From assembly GCF_027474845.2 (NCBI RefSeq), contig NZ_CP107031.2, positions 1,192,501 through 1,256,500 of the forward strand: DNA of 64,000 bases, written 5' to 3'. Shown piece after piece: positions 37,108 to 46,274 of the stretch. The position numbers were made by a program, and so were the translations under genes. The notes below the pieces were generated by a model. It was not told where the DNA came from. It was given only the letters and a program-made list of their open reading frames with translations, and searched no databases. Position 1 is the first letter of the stretch. The number at the start of each line of letters is the position of its first letter. This DNA comes from Maribacter aestuarii (GTDB taxonomy: Bacteria; Bacteroidota; Bacteroidia; Flavobacteriales; Flavobacteriaceae).

Positions 37108-38290
37108 GCAAATTAGTTTTAGCATACAGCGGAGGTTTAGACACCTCGTATTGTGCCAAATATTTATCAAAAGAGAAAGGTTTTGAAGTGCACGCGGTTA
37201 GTGTGAACACAGGAGGTTTTTCTGCAGAAGAAATACAATCCATTGAAGAAAAAGCGTTGAAGCTAGGGGCAACCTCGTACATCTCTATTGATGCGGTACA
37301 AACCTTCTACGACAAAGTCGTAAAATATCTAATTTATGGTAATGTCTTAAAGAACAACACCTATCCCCTTTCCGTAAGTGCGGAACGAATCGTACAAGCT
37401 ATTGAGATTGCAAACTACGCAAAAAAGATAGGTGCAAAATTTATTGCACACGGGAGTACCGGTGCCGGTAACGACCAGGTTCGATTTGATATGATTTTTC
37501 AAATCCTGGCACCGGAAATTCAAATAATTACACCAATCCGAGATAATAAATTGGCCCGTGAGGCGGAGATTGCTTATCTAAAAGAAAATGGAGTTGATTA
37601 TCCGTGGGAAAAAGCAAAATACTCTATTAACAAAGGACTTTGGGGAACATCGGTAGGTGGTGAGGAAACTTTGACTTCAGAAAAACCTTTACCGGATTCT
37701 GCCTACCCTAGCCAGTTAAAGGAAAAAGAACCACAGGAAGTAAAACTTACTTTTCATAAAGGGGAGTTAGTTGCCATCAATGGAGAAAAGAACAATCCGG
37801 TCGCTAACATTGAAAAGTTGGAAAAAATGGCCTCCCCATATGCCATAGGCAGGGATATCCATGTGGGAGACACTATTATAGGTATAAAAGGACGTGTAGG
37901 TTTTGAGGCAGCTGCGGCACTTATCATCATTAAAGCGCATCATCTGTTAGAAAAGCACACCTTGAGCAAATGGCAACAATTTCAAAAGGAACAGCAGGGG
38001 AACTTTTACGGAATGTTGTTACATGAAGGCAACTACTTAGATGCCGTGATGCGCAATATTGAAGCGTTCTTGACCGATACCCAAAAAACGGTTTCAGGAG
38101 ATGTTTTCGTAAGTCTTTATCCATTTCAGTTTCGGTTAAATGGTATCTCTTCCCCCAGGATTTAATGAACGCCTCCTTTGGAAGTTATGGTGAAATGAAC
38201 AAGGGATGGACCGCGGACGAAGCAAAAGGATTTATAAAAATACAGTCCAACGCCGGTAAAATTTATAATCACGTAAATCAAAAGTCATGA
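37104..38290 (+). CDS. argG: Argininosuccinate synthase (frame break at C5)
   Basis: The protein reads LAYSGGLDTSYCAKYL (ATP pyrophosphatase P-loop), then STGAGNDQVRFD and ITPIRDNKLAREAE. It ends early at 38165 as written; one extra C in the run 38152-38156 gives SSPQDLMNASFGSYGEMNKGW and a normal C-terminus ending at 38290 (395 residues, the expected length). All active-site regions lie before the break. It joins citrulline and aspartate with ATP. The gene overlaps both neighbours by 4 nt (ATGA) in the operon. A broken argG inside an intact pathway is the best argument for sequence error. Confidence 0.85.
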
Positions 38291-39261
38291 TTAAAGCGGG
38301 TATTATTGGAGGTTCTGGTTATACTGGTGGCGAGTTGATACGCATTCTTTTGCACCATCCAGCTGTAGCAATAGATTTTGTTTACAGTACGACCAGAGCC
38401 GGTAAAGCGGTTACCACAGCGCACCCCGATTTATTGGGCACTACTGATTTGTCCTTTACGGGAAAAGTAAATCATGATGTTGATATTGTCTTCTTGTGTC
38501 TAGGACATGGAAATTCAACTAAATTTCTAAAGGAACATCCATTTTCCGAGGATACTAAAATTATTGATTTAAGCAATGATTTTAGGCTCTATGCGGATGC
38601 AAATTTTGAAGGTAAACAGTTCATTTATGGCTTGCCGGAACTGAACAAGTCCAAAATTGAAGCGGCAACTTATATTGCAAATCCAGGTTGTTTTGCCACA
38701 GCAATTCAATTGGCCCTGTTGCCCTTGGCAAAAGCTCGTAGGTTGGACGGCGAAGTTCACATTAATGCAATTACCGGAAGCACCGGAGCGGGCATTAGTC
38801 CCTCCTCCACTTCCCATTTTAGCTGGCGAAATAATAATGTTAGTTGGTACAAACCCTTTACGCATCAGCATCTGGGGGAAATAAATGAAAGTTTGAGATC
38901 ACTTCAAAAAGATTCAGGGGATTTGTTTTTCCTTCCTACCCGCGGCAATTTTACTAGAGGGATTTTGGCAACTGCCTATACCAAATTTAAAGGCAGTTTA
39001 GAGGAGGCTTCGGACCTATATCAGGAGTTTTATGCTGATGTGGTTTTTACACATATAGCAGAGGAGCCCATCTACTTAAAACAGGTTGTGAATACGAACC
39101 ATTGCCATGTACATTTACATAAGCATCACGATACACTTTTAATTACCTCTGCAATCGATAATTTATTAAAAGGCGCTTCTGGCCAAGCCGTACAGAATAT
39201 GAATTTGATATTTGGATTAGAGGAAGACTTAGGATTGAATTTAAAAGCGGGGGTTTATTGA
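38287..39261 (+). CDS. argC: N-acyl-gamma-glutamyl-phosphate reductase
   Basis: 324 residues. NADP-binding motif GIIGGSGYTGGELIRIL, catalytic Cys135 in ANPGCFATAIQLALLPL, the His/Arg-rich FLPTRGNFTRGILAT and HQHLGEI. It reduces acyl-glutamyl phosphate to the semialdehyde. Its start overlaps the argG stop (ATGA). If the pathway is succinylated, the substrate is N-succinyl-glutamyl phosphate. Intact and of standard length. Confidence 0.92.
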   Translation: MIKAGIIGGSGYTGGELIRILLHHPAVAIDFVYSTTRAGKAVTTAHPDLLGTTDLSFTGKVNHDVDIVFLCLGHGNSTKFLKEHPFSEDTKIIDLSNDFRLYADANFEGKQFIYGLPELNKSKIEAATYIANPGCFATAIQLALLPLAKARRLDGEVHINAITGSTGAGISPSSTSHFSWRNNNVSWYKPFTHQHLGEINESLRSLQKDSGDLFFLPTRGNFTRGILATAYTKFKGSLEEASDLYQEFYADVVFTHIAEEPIYLKQVVNTNHCHVHLHKHHDTLLITSAIDNLLKGASGQAVQNMNLIFGLEEDLGLNLKAGVY

Positions 39262-39296
39262 TTTAAAAGCAGTGACTAATTTAAAATGAACTAATA

Positions 39297-39322
39297 GATT
39301 CCCGCCTTCGCAGGAATTACAG
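39297..39322. repeat. REP-like palindromic element between argC and proC
   Basis: agattcccgccttcgcagga followed by attacag. Stem attcc / ggaat with inner gc / gc pairs and one c-a mismatch. It resembles a widely dispersed palindrome (gattcccgccttcgcgggaat) seen in many genomes. It occupies most of the 74-nt gap between two genes of one operon. Confidence 0.5.
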
Positions 39323-39335
39323 TAAAGAACTAATC

Positions 39336-40130
39336 ATGAAAATAGCCATTATAGGAACAGGGAATTTAGGCCTGTCCATAGCCAAGGGAATTCTACATAG
39401 CAACGGAGCTACAAGCATGTACCTCACAAAGCGAAACATCAGTGATATCCAAGATTTTGTAAAATATGGAAATGTTACCGTTACTACGGATAATAGAAAA
39501 GCAGTTGAAAATTCGGACATTCTGATTTTTGCCGTACAACCGGGACATTTTGCAAAAATTTTAGAGGACACCAAGGATTTGCTAACGGAAAAACATGTAG
39601 TCATATCTACTATTACCGGGTTCAGTATTTCAAAAATCGAGGATATTATTGGCAAGGAGCAATACATTATAAGAAGCATGCCGAACACGGCAATATCCGT
39701 GGGCAAGTCCATGACATGTATTTGCAGCAACGAAGCAGGGAACAAACGGATTGAACTTGCCAAAGCAATTTTTAACCGTATGGGGCACTCCATGGAAATA
39801 CCCGAAGGTCAAATGCAAGCGGCAACAGTTATTTGCGCAAGTGGTATCGCCTTTTGGATGCGTTTAATACGCGCTACGACCCAAGGAGCCATCCAGTTGG
39901 GTTTTGATGCCAAAGAAGCACAAGAATTGGCTATGCACACCGCTAATGGCGCCGCAAGCCTACTAATACAATCCGGGAATCACCCCGAGGAAGAAATAGA
40001 CAGGGTGACCACTCCCATGGGCTGTACGATAACGGGCTTGAACGAGATGGAGCACCAAGGATTGAGCTCATCACTAATTCGAGGTATTACGGCTTCATTT
40101 GAAAAAATCAACCAAATTAAAAAAGGATAG
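39336..40130 (+). CDS. proC: Pyrroline-5-carboxylate reductase
   Basis: 264 residues. N-terminal NADP-binding AIIGTGNLGLSIAKGIL, MPNTAISVGKSMT and the C-terminal family signature region DRVTTPMGCTITGLNEMEHQGL (cf. the consensus VxSPGGTTxxGLxxLE). It makes proline from P5C. Its place between argC and argD joins proline and arginine synthesis in one transcript, as in other Flavobacteriia. The stop lies 1 nt before the argD ATG. Confidence 0.88.
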   Translation: MKIAIIGTGNLGLSIAKGILHSNGATSMYLTKRNISDIQDFVKYGNVTVTTDNRKAVENSDILIFAVQPGHFAKILEDTKDLLTEKHVVISTITGFSISKIEDIIGKEQYIIRSMPNTAISVGKSMTCICSNEAGNKRIELAKAIFNRMGHSMEIPEGQMQAATVICASGIAFWMRLIRATTQGAIQLGFDAKEAQELAMHTANGAASLLIQSGNHPEEEIDRVTTPMGCTITGLNEMEHQGLSSSLIRGITASFEKINQIKKG

Positions 40131-40131
40131 C

Positions 40132-41280
40132 ATGAACCTTTTCGACGTTTACCCTTTGTACAATGTGACGCCCGTATCCGCTAAAGGAATTGTAGTGACT
40201 GACGATAAAGGCGAGGATTATTTAGATTTTTATGGAGGCCATGCCGTCATATCCATAGGACATTCACATCCCCACTATGTAAGAAGAATAAAGGAACAGC
40301 TAGATAAAATAGGATTTTATAGCAATGCGGTTCAGAATCCGTTACAATCGGAGTTGGCAGAAAAACTGGGACAACTATCAGGTTGTGAGGATTACAATCT
40401 TTTCCTCTGTAATTCTGGGGCGGAAGCCAATGAAAATGCATTGAAAATGGCTTCTTTTCAAACTGGAAAATCTAGGGTTATCGCTTTTAAGAATGGCTTC
40501 CATGGCAGGACTTCCGCCGCCGTTGCGGCAACGGATAATGAAAAAATAAACGCACCATTAAATAAGCAGCAAAAAGTAACCATTCTTCCATTAAACGATA
40601 TCAAGTCTTTTCGAATGGAAATAGAAAAAGGTGATGTTTGTGGGGTGATAATCGAAGCCATTCAGGGCGTTGGCGGATTGGATGAACCGTCCACCGTATT
40701 TTATCAGGAGATTGCCCGACTCTGCAAAACAAATGATGCTACGCTGATAGCGGACGAGGTACAATCAGGATTTGGACGTACCGGAAAGTTCTTTGGATTT
40801 CAACATCATTTGGACACTCAGCGGAGTCGAAGTGTGCAACCTGATATCATTTCCATTGCTAAAGGAATGGGAAATGGCTTTCCCGTAGGCGGTATCCTCA
40901 TCCATGAAAGTATAAAGGCAAGCCACGGTCTACTAGGAACTACTTTTGGGGGAAATCATTTGGCGTGTGCGGCTACGATGGCCGTACTGGAAGTTTTGGA
41001 AGATGAAAAATTACTTAAGAACGCTGCAAAATTGGAAATATACTTTAAAAAGAAAGCGTCAGAAATACCACAAGTAAAAAGAGTTAAAGGTCGTGGATTA
41101 ATGCTCGGATTAGAATTTGATTTTGAAGTAGCTGGGCTGCGGAAAAAATTAATTTATGACCAACATTTATTTACCGGGGGCGCTAAAGATAAAAATGTTC
41201 TCAGAATTTTACCAGCTTTGAACATTACAGAAGAGCACTTGGATATTTTCTTTGGCAAATTGAAACAAGAATTAAAATAG
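40132..41280 (+). CDS. argD: Acyl-ornithine aminotransferase with an in-frame palindromic insertion
   Basis: 382 residues from ATG 40132 (MNLFDVYPLYNV); an upstream ATG at 40099 lies inside proC. PLP aminotransferase class III: NSGAEANENALKMA, FKNGFHGRTSAAVAAT, LIADEVQSGFGRTGKFFGF, SIAKGMGNGFPVGG with the PLP Lys. Between FGFQHH and QPDIISIAKG about nine residues (LDTQRSRSV) are extra compared with the family; the DNA there is the palindrome described at 40814-40835. The loop is on the surface side between conserved motifs, so the enzyme may still work. Makes acyl-ornithine from the semialdehyde with glutamate. Confidence 0.85.
   Translation: MNLFDVYPLYNVTPVSAKGIVVTDDKGEDYLDFYGGHAVISIGHSHPHYVRRIKEQLDKIGFYSNAVQNPLQSELAEKLGQLSGCEDYNLFLCNSGAEANENALKMASFQTGKSRVIAFKNGFHGRTSAAVAATDNEKINAPLNKQQKVTILPLNDIKSFRMEIEKGDVCGVIIEAIQGVGGLDEPSTVFYQEIARLCKTNDATLIADEVQSGFGRTGKFFGFQHHLDTQRSRSVQPDIISIAKGMGNGFPVGGILIHESIKASHGLLGTTFGGNHLACAATMAVLEVLEDEKLLKNAAKLEIYFKKKASEIPQVKRVKGRGLMLGLEFDFEVAGLRKKLIYDQHLFTGGAKDKNVLRILPALNITEEHLDIFFGKLKQELK
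40814..40835. repeat. REP-like palindrome inside argD
   Basis: acactcagcggagtcgaagt gt: complementary ends acact / agtgt around agcggagtcga. It differs at one base from the dispersed repeat cactgagcggagtcgaagtg that recurs in many Bacteroidota genomes. It lies in frame and codes for the extra loop of ArgD. Confidence 0.5.
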
Positions 41281-41328
41281 AGAAAAAATAAGGCAAGTGT
41301 TTTTTACTTCTCATTCTAAACCGTAATT

Positions 41329-42264
41329 ATGAACTACCTATCCATAGAGGACATAGATTCGCTACCCAATTGGGTTAAGGAAGCCAGGCTTCAAAAAAAC
41401 AACCCAAGGCAAAATGAATCCATCGGTAAGGGAAAGACCCTCTGTCTCCTATTCTTCAATAACAGCTTACGGACGCGTTTGAGTACCCAAAAAGCAGCCA
41501 TAAACCTTGGGATGGAGGTCATGGTCATGAATTTTGGTAGTGAAGGCTGGGCATTGGAATACGAAGATGGGACAATTATGGACCAAGGAACATCGGAGCA
41601 TATTAAGGAGGCTGCACAAGTAGTTTCACAATACGCGGATATTATCGCTATCCGTGCTTTTGCAGGATTGCAAGACAAGGAAAAAGATGAGGCTGAAGAA
41701 GTGCTAAATGGCTTTGTAAATTACGCCAGTGTCCCCATAGTAAATATGGAAAGCTCCATTGGCCATCCCTTACAGGCTCTTGCCGATGCCATCACCATAG
41801 CTGAGCATCGTACCAAAACACGGCCCAAAGTTGTACTTTCCTGGGCACCACATCCCAAAGCATTGCCCCATGCTGTGGCGAATTCTTTTGTTGAGATGAT
41901 GCAACTCCAAGATGCCGATTTTGTCATAACCCATCCAAAGGGCTATGAACTTAATATAGAAATTACGAAAAATAGCACTATTGAATATGACCAAGATGAG
42001 GCATTAAAAAACGCAGATTTCGTCTACGTGAAAAACTGGAGCAGCTATTTGGATTATGGAAAAATCCTACACAAAGATTCTGATTGGATGATGACGGAAG
42101 AAAAATTGGGAAAAGCAAAATTTATGCATTGTTTACCTGTGCGAAGAAATGTAGTTGTAACCGATGGAGTGCTAGACAATGGTAAAAGTCTGGTTATTGA
42201 GCAGGCAAATAATAGAACCTATGCCGCACAAATTGTTTTGAAAAAAATATTGGAAAAAAAATAG
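41329..42264 (+). CDS. argF': N-acyl-ornithine carbamoyltransferase (predicted succinyl-specific)
   Basis: 311 residues. Carbamoyl-phosphate motif FFNNSLRTRLST (SxRTR), HPLQALADA and HCLPVRRNV, as in AOTC/SOTC rather than ordinary ornithine carbamoyltransferase. In the specificity loop MDQGTSEHI the position equal to Glu92 of Xanthomonas AOTC and Pro90 of Bacteroides SOTC is Ser89. Published mutants of AOTC at this site (including Ser) shift it to succinylornithine, so I predict N-succinylornithine as substrate. Intact gene; located between argD and an SDR gene with a 49-nt gap. Confidence 0.88.
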   Translation: MNYLSIEDIDSLPNWVKEARLQKNNPRQNESIGKGKTLCLLFFNNSLRTRLSTQKAAINLGMEVMVMNFGSEGWALEYEDGTIMDQGTSEHIKEAAQVVSQYADIIAIRAFAGLQDKEKDEAEEVLNGFVNYASVPIVNMESSIGHPLQALADAITIAEHRTKTRPKVVLSWAPHPKALPHAVANSFVEMMQLQDADFVITHPKGYELNIEITKNSTIEYDQDEALKNADFVYVKNWSSYLDYGKILHKDSDWMMTEEKLGKAKFMHCLPVRRNVVVTDGVLDNGKSLVIEQANNRTYAAQIVLKKILEKK

Positions 42265-42265
42265 G

Positions 42266-43015
42266 ATGAGCTTGAAGCTAATGGATAAAGTCTGTATTGT
42301 AACCGGCGCGACGAGCGGCATGGGTAAGGCGATTGCCAAAACTTTTCATGCGCAAGGGGCTAAATTGGTGCTATCCGGAAGAAATACGGAACGTGGTCAA
42401 AGCTTGGCAAAAGAACTGACGAATTCGGTGTTCCTAGCGGGTGACGTTAGCGAAGTTGAGTATAACGAACAACTCGTTGAACTTTCTATTGAAAATTTCG
42501 GCAAATTGGATATCGTATCCATTAACGCCGGCATCTTGGGTCTAGGTGACGTTGTGAGTTTATCGCCATCAGATTGGCATTCGACTTTAAACACCAATCT
42601 GAGCGCTATTTTTTATTTATCAAAATACAGTATTCCTCATTTAAAACGGTCTCATGGCACCCTGCTAATTAATGCTTCCATAGCGGCGTTCAAAAGTTTT
42701 CCAAATCATCCAGCCTATTGTGCTTCTAAAGCAGCTTCTGTCGCCTTAATGAAGCAAATGGCGGTAGAATATGCGCCGGAAGTTAGGGTCAATGCCATTT
42801 GTCCAGGACCCGTAGACACGCCATTGTTATGGGAATCCGCTAAAGCATTTGATGAACCCGAAAAGGCTATTGAAAATGCGGAAAAGGCTACGCTGTTGAA
42901 CCGGTTAGGAACGCCTGAGGACATAGCCAAATTAGCATTGTTCATGGTTTCGGCGGATGCTTCATGGATTACGAGCACAGCAATGACCATAGATGGCGGT
43001 ATCCTAAATGTATAA
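42266..43015 (+). CDS. SDR-family oxidoreductase inside the arginine operon
   Basis: 249 residues. Classical short-chain dehydrogenase: TGATSGMGKAIAKTF (NAD(P)-binding TGxxxGxG), NAGILGLGD (NAG), Ser in INASIAAF and YCASKAA (YxxxK). 1 nt after argF' and overlapping argB by 8 nt, so it is co-transcribed and probably coupled. I know of no arginine step that needs an SDR; its substrate is not recognised. Complete catalytic tetrad. Confidence 0.85.
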   Translation: MSLKLMDKVCIVTGATSGMGKAIAKTFHAQGAKLVLSGRNTERGQSLAKELTNSVFLAGDVSEVEYNEQLVELSIENFGKLDIVSINAGILGLGDVVSLSPSDWHSTLNTNLSAIFYLSKYSIPHLKRSHGTLLINASIAAFKSFPNHPAYCASKAASVALMKQMAVEYAPEVRVNAICPGPVDTPLLWESAKAFDEPEKAIENAEKATLLNRLGTPEDIAKLALFMVSADASWITSTAMTIDGGILNV

Positions 43016-43796
43016 TATGAAAGAAAAATTATCCATAGTAAAAATAGGAGGTAATGTCATTGAGAATACGGAAGAGCTAGCTGTGTTTTTAGAGCTTTTT
43101 GCAACTTTGAAAGGTTCAAAAATATTGGTTCATGGCGGTGGAAAAAAAGCCTCTGAGATATTGAATAAAATGGGTATTGAACCTAAGATGACAGGTGGCC
43201 GAAGAATTACCGATGCTGAAAGCCTTGAAGTAATCACCATGGTCTACGGCGGTTTAACGAACAAGAATATTGTTGCCCAACTGCAAGCGCATGCTTGCAA
43301 CGCCATTGGTCTTAGCGGGGCTGACGGGAATACGATTCAAGCGCACAAGCGCCCTGTAAAAGATATTGATTATGGTTTTGCAGGTGATGTTGATGGCGTA
43401 AACACCAAGACTATTTCTAATTTGTTGAAAGCAGGACTAACCCCCGTTTTCTGTGCTTTAACGCATGATGGTAAAGGACAGATCTTAAATACGAATGCAG
43501 ATACGATTGCATCTGAAATTGCTAGTGGTATGGGCCAATTATATGATACCACCCTTTACTATTGCTTTGAAAAAAAGGGTGTTCTGTTGGATGTAAAGGA
43601 TGATGACTCCGTAGTAAAAAACATCAACTCAGAAACCTATCAAAAACTTCTGGACGAAAAGGTAATTGCTGACGGTATGCTTCCAAAAATGGAAAATTGC
43701 TTTTACGCCTTAAATAGAAACGTAAACAAAGTCTGTATCGGGGCCATAACCATGCTGGATGAAAAAACGGATTTATACACCACAATCACCCTATGA
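43008..43796 (+). CDS. argB: N-acyl-glutamate kinase
   Basis: 262 residues; ATG 43008, with an alternative ATG at 43017. Amino-acid kinase fold: IVKIGGNVIEN, LVHGGGKKASEIL, GGRRITDAESLEV (acyl-glutamate site) and GLSGADGN. Phosphorylates N-acyl-glutamate. Overlaps the SDR by 8 nt and argE by 4 nt. In a succinyl pathway the substrate would be N-succinylglutamate. Intact. Confidence 0.9.
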   Translation: MYNMKEKLSIVKIGGNVIENTEELAVFLELFATLKGSKILVHGGGKKASEILNKMGIEPKMTGGRRITDAESLEVITMVYGGLTNKNIVAQLQAHACNAIGLSGADGNTIQAHKRPVKDIDYGFAGDVDGVNTKTISNLLKAGLTPVFCALTHDGKGQILNTNADTIASEIASGMGQLYDTTLYYCFEKKGVLLDVKDDDSVVKNINSETYQKLLDEKVIADGMLPKMENCFYALNRNVNKVCIGAITMLDEKTDLYTTITL

Positions 43797-44866
43797 TGAC
43801 AACCCAAAAAATATTGACGGAAAAAGCCATCGAACTCCTAAAAAAATTGATTTCAATTCAATCGTTTTCATCGGAAGAGGATAAAACCGCTGACGCTATA
43901 CAAGATTGGTTTAAGGAATATAACATTCCTTTTGAACGTATTCATAACAACGTCTTCGCCAAGAACAAACACTGGGATGAGAACAAACCTACCCTTCTTC
44001 TTAATTCGCATCATGATACGGTTAAACCCAATAAGGCCTATACCAAAGACCCTTTTCATCCACATATACAAGATGGGAAGCTTTACGGGTTGGGGAGTAA
44101 CGATGCCGGAGGTAGTTTGGTTTCCCTTATCGCAACTTTTACCCATTTCTACGCAAAAGAAAATATGAACCACAATATTCTTATGGTCGCCTCCATGGAA
44201 GAAGAGAGTGCCGGTGAAAATAGCCTAAGAGGATTGTTACCAAGTCTTCCAAAAATTGATGTGGCAATCGTGGGGGAACCTACACTTATGGATTTAGCCA
44301 TTGCCGAAAAGGGATTAATCGTATTCGACGGTGTTGTAAAAGGGACTCCGTCCCATGCTGCGCACCCCAATAATGATAACTCCATATACAATACCATTGA
44401 AGTCTTGGAATGGTTTAAAAACTACAAATTCCAAAAAACCTCAGAAGCTTTGGGTGATGTAAAGATGACAGTAACACAAATCAATGCGGGAAGCCAACAT
44501 AATGTTGTGCCTTCACAGGTGGAACTGGTAATCGATGTACGGGTGAACGACGCGTATACGAACCAAGAAATAGCTGATTTGCTAAAATCTGAAGCCCCTT
44601 GCGAACTGCAAGAAAGAGGATTGAATTTGAATTCCTCTAAAATTGATAAAGAACATAGTCTGGTTCAATCAGGCATCGCTTTGGGAAGAAAGACATATGG
44701 CTCCCCTACGTTGTCCGATCAGGCGGCATTGACCTGTCAATCCTTAAAATTAGGTCCCGGTGACAGTACCCGCTCCCATTCCGCAGATGAGTATATTTAC
44801 ATACATGAAATAGAGGAGGGGATTGATTTGTATTTTAAAATACTTAATGGATTTCTAAAGAACTAA
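43793..44866 (+). CDS. argE: N-acyl-ornithine/citrulline deacylase, M20 family
   Basis: 357 residues. M20 peptidase motifs: LNSHHDTVKP (His and Asp ligand), GLGSNDAGGSLVS (Asp ligand), MEEESAGENSLRG (catalytic Glu pair), GEPT and the dimerisation loop RVNDAY. In the ArgF' route, deacylation of the citrulline derivative occurs after carbamoylation, so it is likely an acylcitrulline deacylase. Overlaps argB by 4 nt (ATGATG). Cytoplasmic. Confidence 0.85.
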   Translation: MMTTQKILTEKAIELLKKLISIQSFSSEEDKTADAIQDWFKEYNIPFERIHNNVFAKNKHWDENKPTLLLNSHHDTVKPNKAYTKDPFHPHIQDGKLYGLGSNDAGGSLVSLIATFTHFYAKENMNHNILMVASMEEESAGENSLRGLLPSLPKIDVAIVGEPTLMDLAIAEKGLIVFDGVVKGTPSHAAHPNNDNSIYNTIEVLEWFKNYKFQKTSEALGDVKMTVTQINAGSQHNVVPSQVELVIDVRVNDAYTNQEIADLLKSEAPCELQERGLNLNSSKIDKEHSLVQSGIALGRKTYGSPTLSDQAALTCQSLKLGPGDSTRSHSADEYIYIHEIEEGIDLYFKILNGFLKN

Positions 44867-44941
44867 ACACTAAAACAAGTATCAAATACAAAATCTATAG
44901 CATTGTATTTGAACTTGAGGTTTGAAATTGAATTTGATACT

Positions 44942-46225
44942 ATGAAACTTTGGGACAAAGGCTTTAGCACCGATAAAAAAATAGACCACTTCACTGTAGG
45001 CAATGATAGAGAGCTCGATTTGCATTTGGCAAAGTACGACGTTATCGCCTCAAAATCACATGCCAAAATGCTGGGTGAAATCGGATTGCTAAAAGACACT
45101 GAAACTAACGATTTAGTAAAAGAACTAAATGCCATTGGATTATCCATAGAAAAAGGAGAATTCACTATCGAGGATTCTTTTGAAGATATGCACTCAAAAT
45201 TAGAATTCATCCTAACCGAAAAACTTGGGGATACCGGAAAAAAGATACATACGGCACGGTCTAGGAACGATCAAGTTTTGGTCGCCATGCACCTGTACCT
45301 AAAAGATGAATTAACGAACATTAAAAATCTGACCAAGTCGCTTTTTGATTTACTCATGAATCTTGCGGAAAAACATCAATCTGTATTGTTACCCGGGTAC
45401 ACCCATTTACAAATCGCTATGCCATCCTCGTTCGGGTTGTGGTTTTCAGCCTATGCAGAGAGTCTCATAGACGATTTATATTTTATCGATGCGGCATACA
45501 AAGTGGCTGACCAGAATCCTCTGGGAAGTGCGGCCGGTTATGGAAGTTCATTTCCTATCGATCGGGATTATACGACCAAGGAGATGGGTTTCGCAGCCCT
45601 AAAATATAATGTCGTTGCCGCCCAAATGGGCCGTGGAAAAGTAGAAAAAGCTACGGCCTTTGGCATGGCCAGCATAGCCGCCACCCTTTCTAAAATGGCA
45701 ATGGACATTTGTCTTTACATGAGCCAAAATTTTAATTTTATTTCTTTTCCTGATGAATTGACTACCGGTAGCAGCATAATGCCTCATAAAAAAAATCCGG
45801 ATGTTTTTGAATTGGTCAGGGGCAAATGCAACAAATTGCAATCCATTCCAAACCAGCTTACTATGGTCATCAACAACCTACCCAGTGGATACCATCGCGA
45901 TATGCAATTGGTCAAGGAAATCATGCTGCCAGCAATTCAGGACATGAAGGCTTGTTTGGAAATCATGACTTTCAGCTTAAAGGAAATTAAGGTAAATACC
46001 GAAATTCTAGAGGACCCAAAATACGATTACCTCTTTAGCGTAGATACGCTAAATGAACTTGTATTATCCGGAATGCCTTTTCGTGATGCCTATAAAAAAA
46101 TGGGTAAAGAGATTGATGACGGGAGTTTCAAACCCAAACGGGATATCCACCATACACATGAAGGCAGTTTGGGGAATTTATGTTTGAAAGAGATTAAGGA
46201 AAAGATGAAAAAAGTTTGGAATTAA
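44942..46225 (+). CDS. argH: Argininosuccinate lyase
   Basis: 427 residues from ATG 44942 (MKLWDKGFSTDKKIDHFTVG); a frame open from 44903 adds an unlikely N-terminus. Fumarase/ASL superfamily signature SSIMPHKKNPDVFELVRGK, plus HTARSRNDQV and YTHLQIAMP with the active His. Final step: argininosuccinate to arginine and fumarate. 75 nt after argE, it ends the arginine operon. Intact and standard length. Confidence 0.92.
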   Translation: MKLWDKGFSTDKKIDHFTVGNDRELDLHLAKYDVIASKSHAKMLGEIGLLKDTETNDLVKELNAIGLSIEKGEFTIEDSFEDMHSKLEFILTEKLGDTGKKIHTARSRNDQVLVAMHLYLKDELTNIKNLTKSLFDLLMNLAEKHQSVLLPGYTHLQIAMPSSFGLWFSAYAESLIDDLYFIDAAYKVADQNPLGSAAGYGSSFPIDRDYTTKEMGFAALKYNVVAAQMGRGKVEKATAFGMASIAATLSKMAMDICLYMSQNFNFISFPDELTTGSSIMPHKKNPDVFELVRGKCNKLQSIPNQLTMVINNLPSGYHRDMQLVKEIMLPAIQDMKACLEIMTFSLKEIKVNTEILEDPKYDYLFSVDTLNELVLSGMPFRDAYKKMGKEIDDGSFKPKRDIHHTHEGSLGNLCLKEIKEKMKKVWN

Positions 46226-46274
46226 AACAGTTGCCCAATATATTTAAGATACACTAAATTCTTGTTTCCCCGTA

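Noticed and set aside
37104..38290. Programmed frameshifting in argG and the other broken genes
   Set aside because: The breaks lie at unrelated homopolymers of A, T and C without shared slippery heptamer and stimulator structure, and most families involved are not known to use it.
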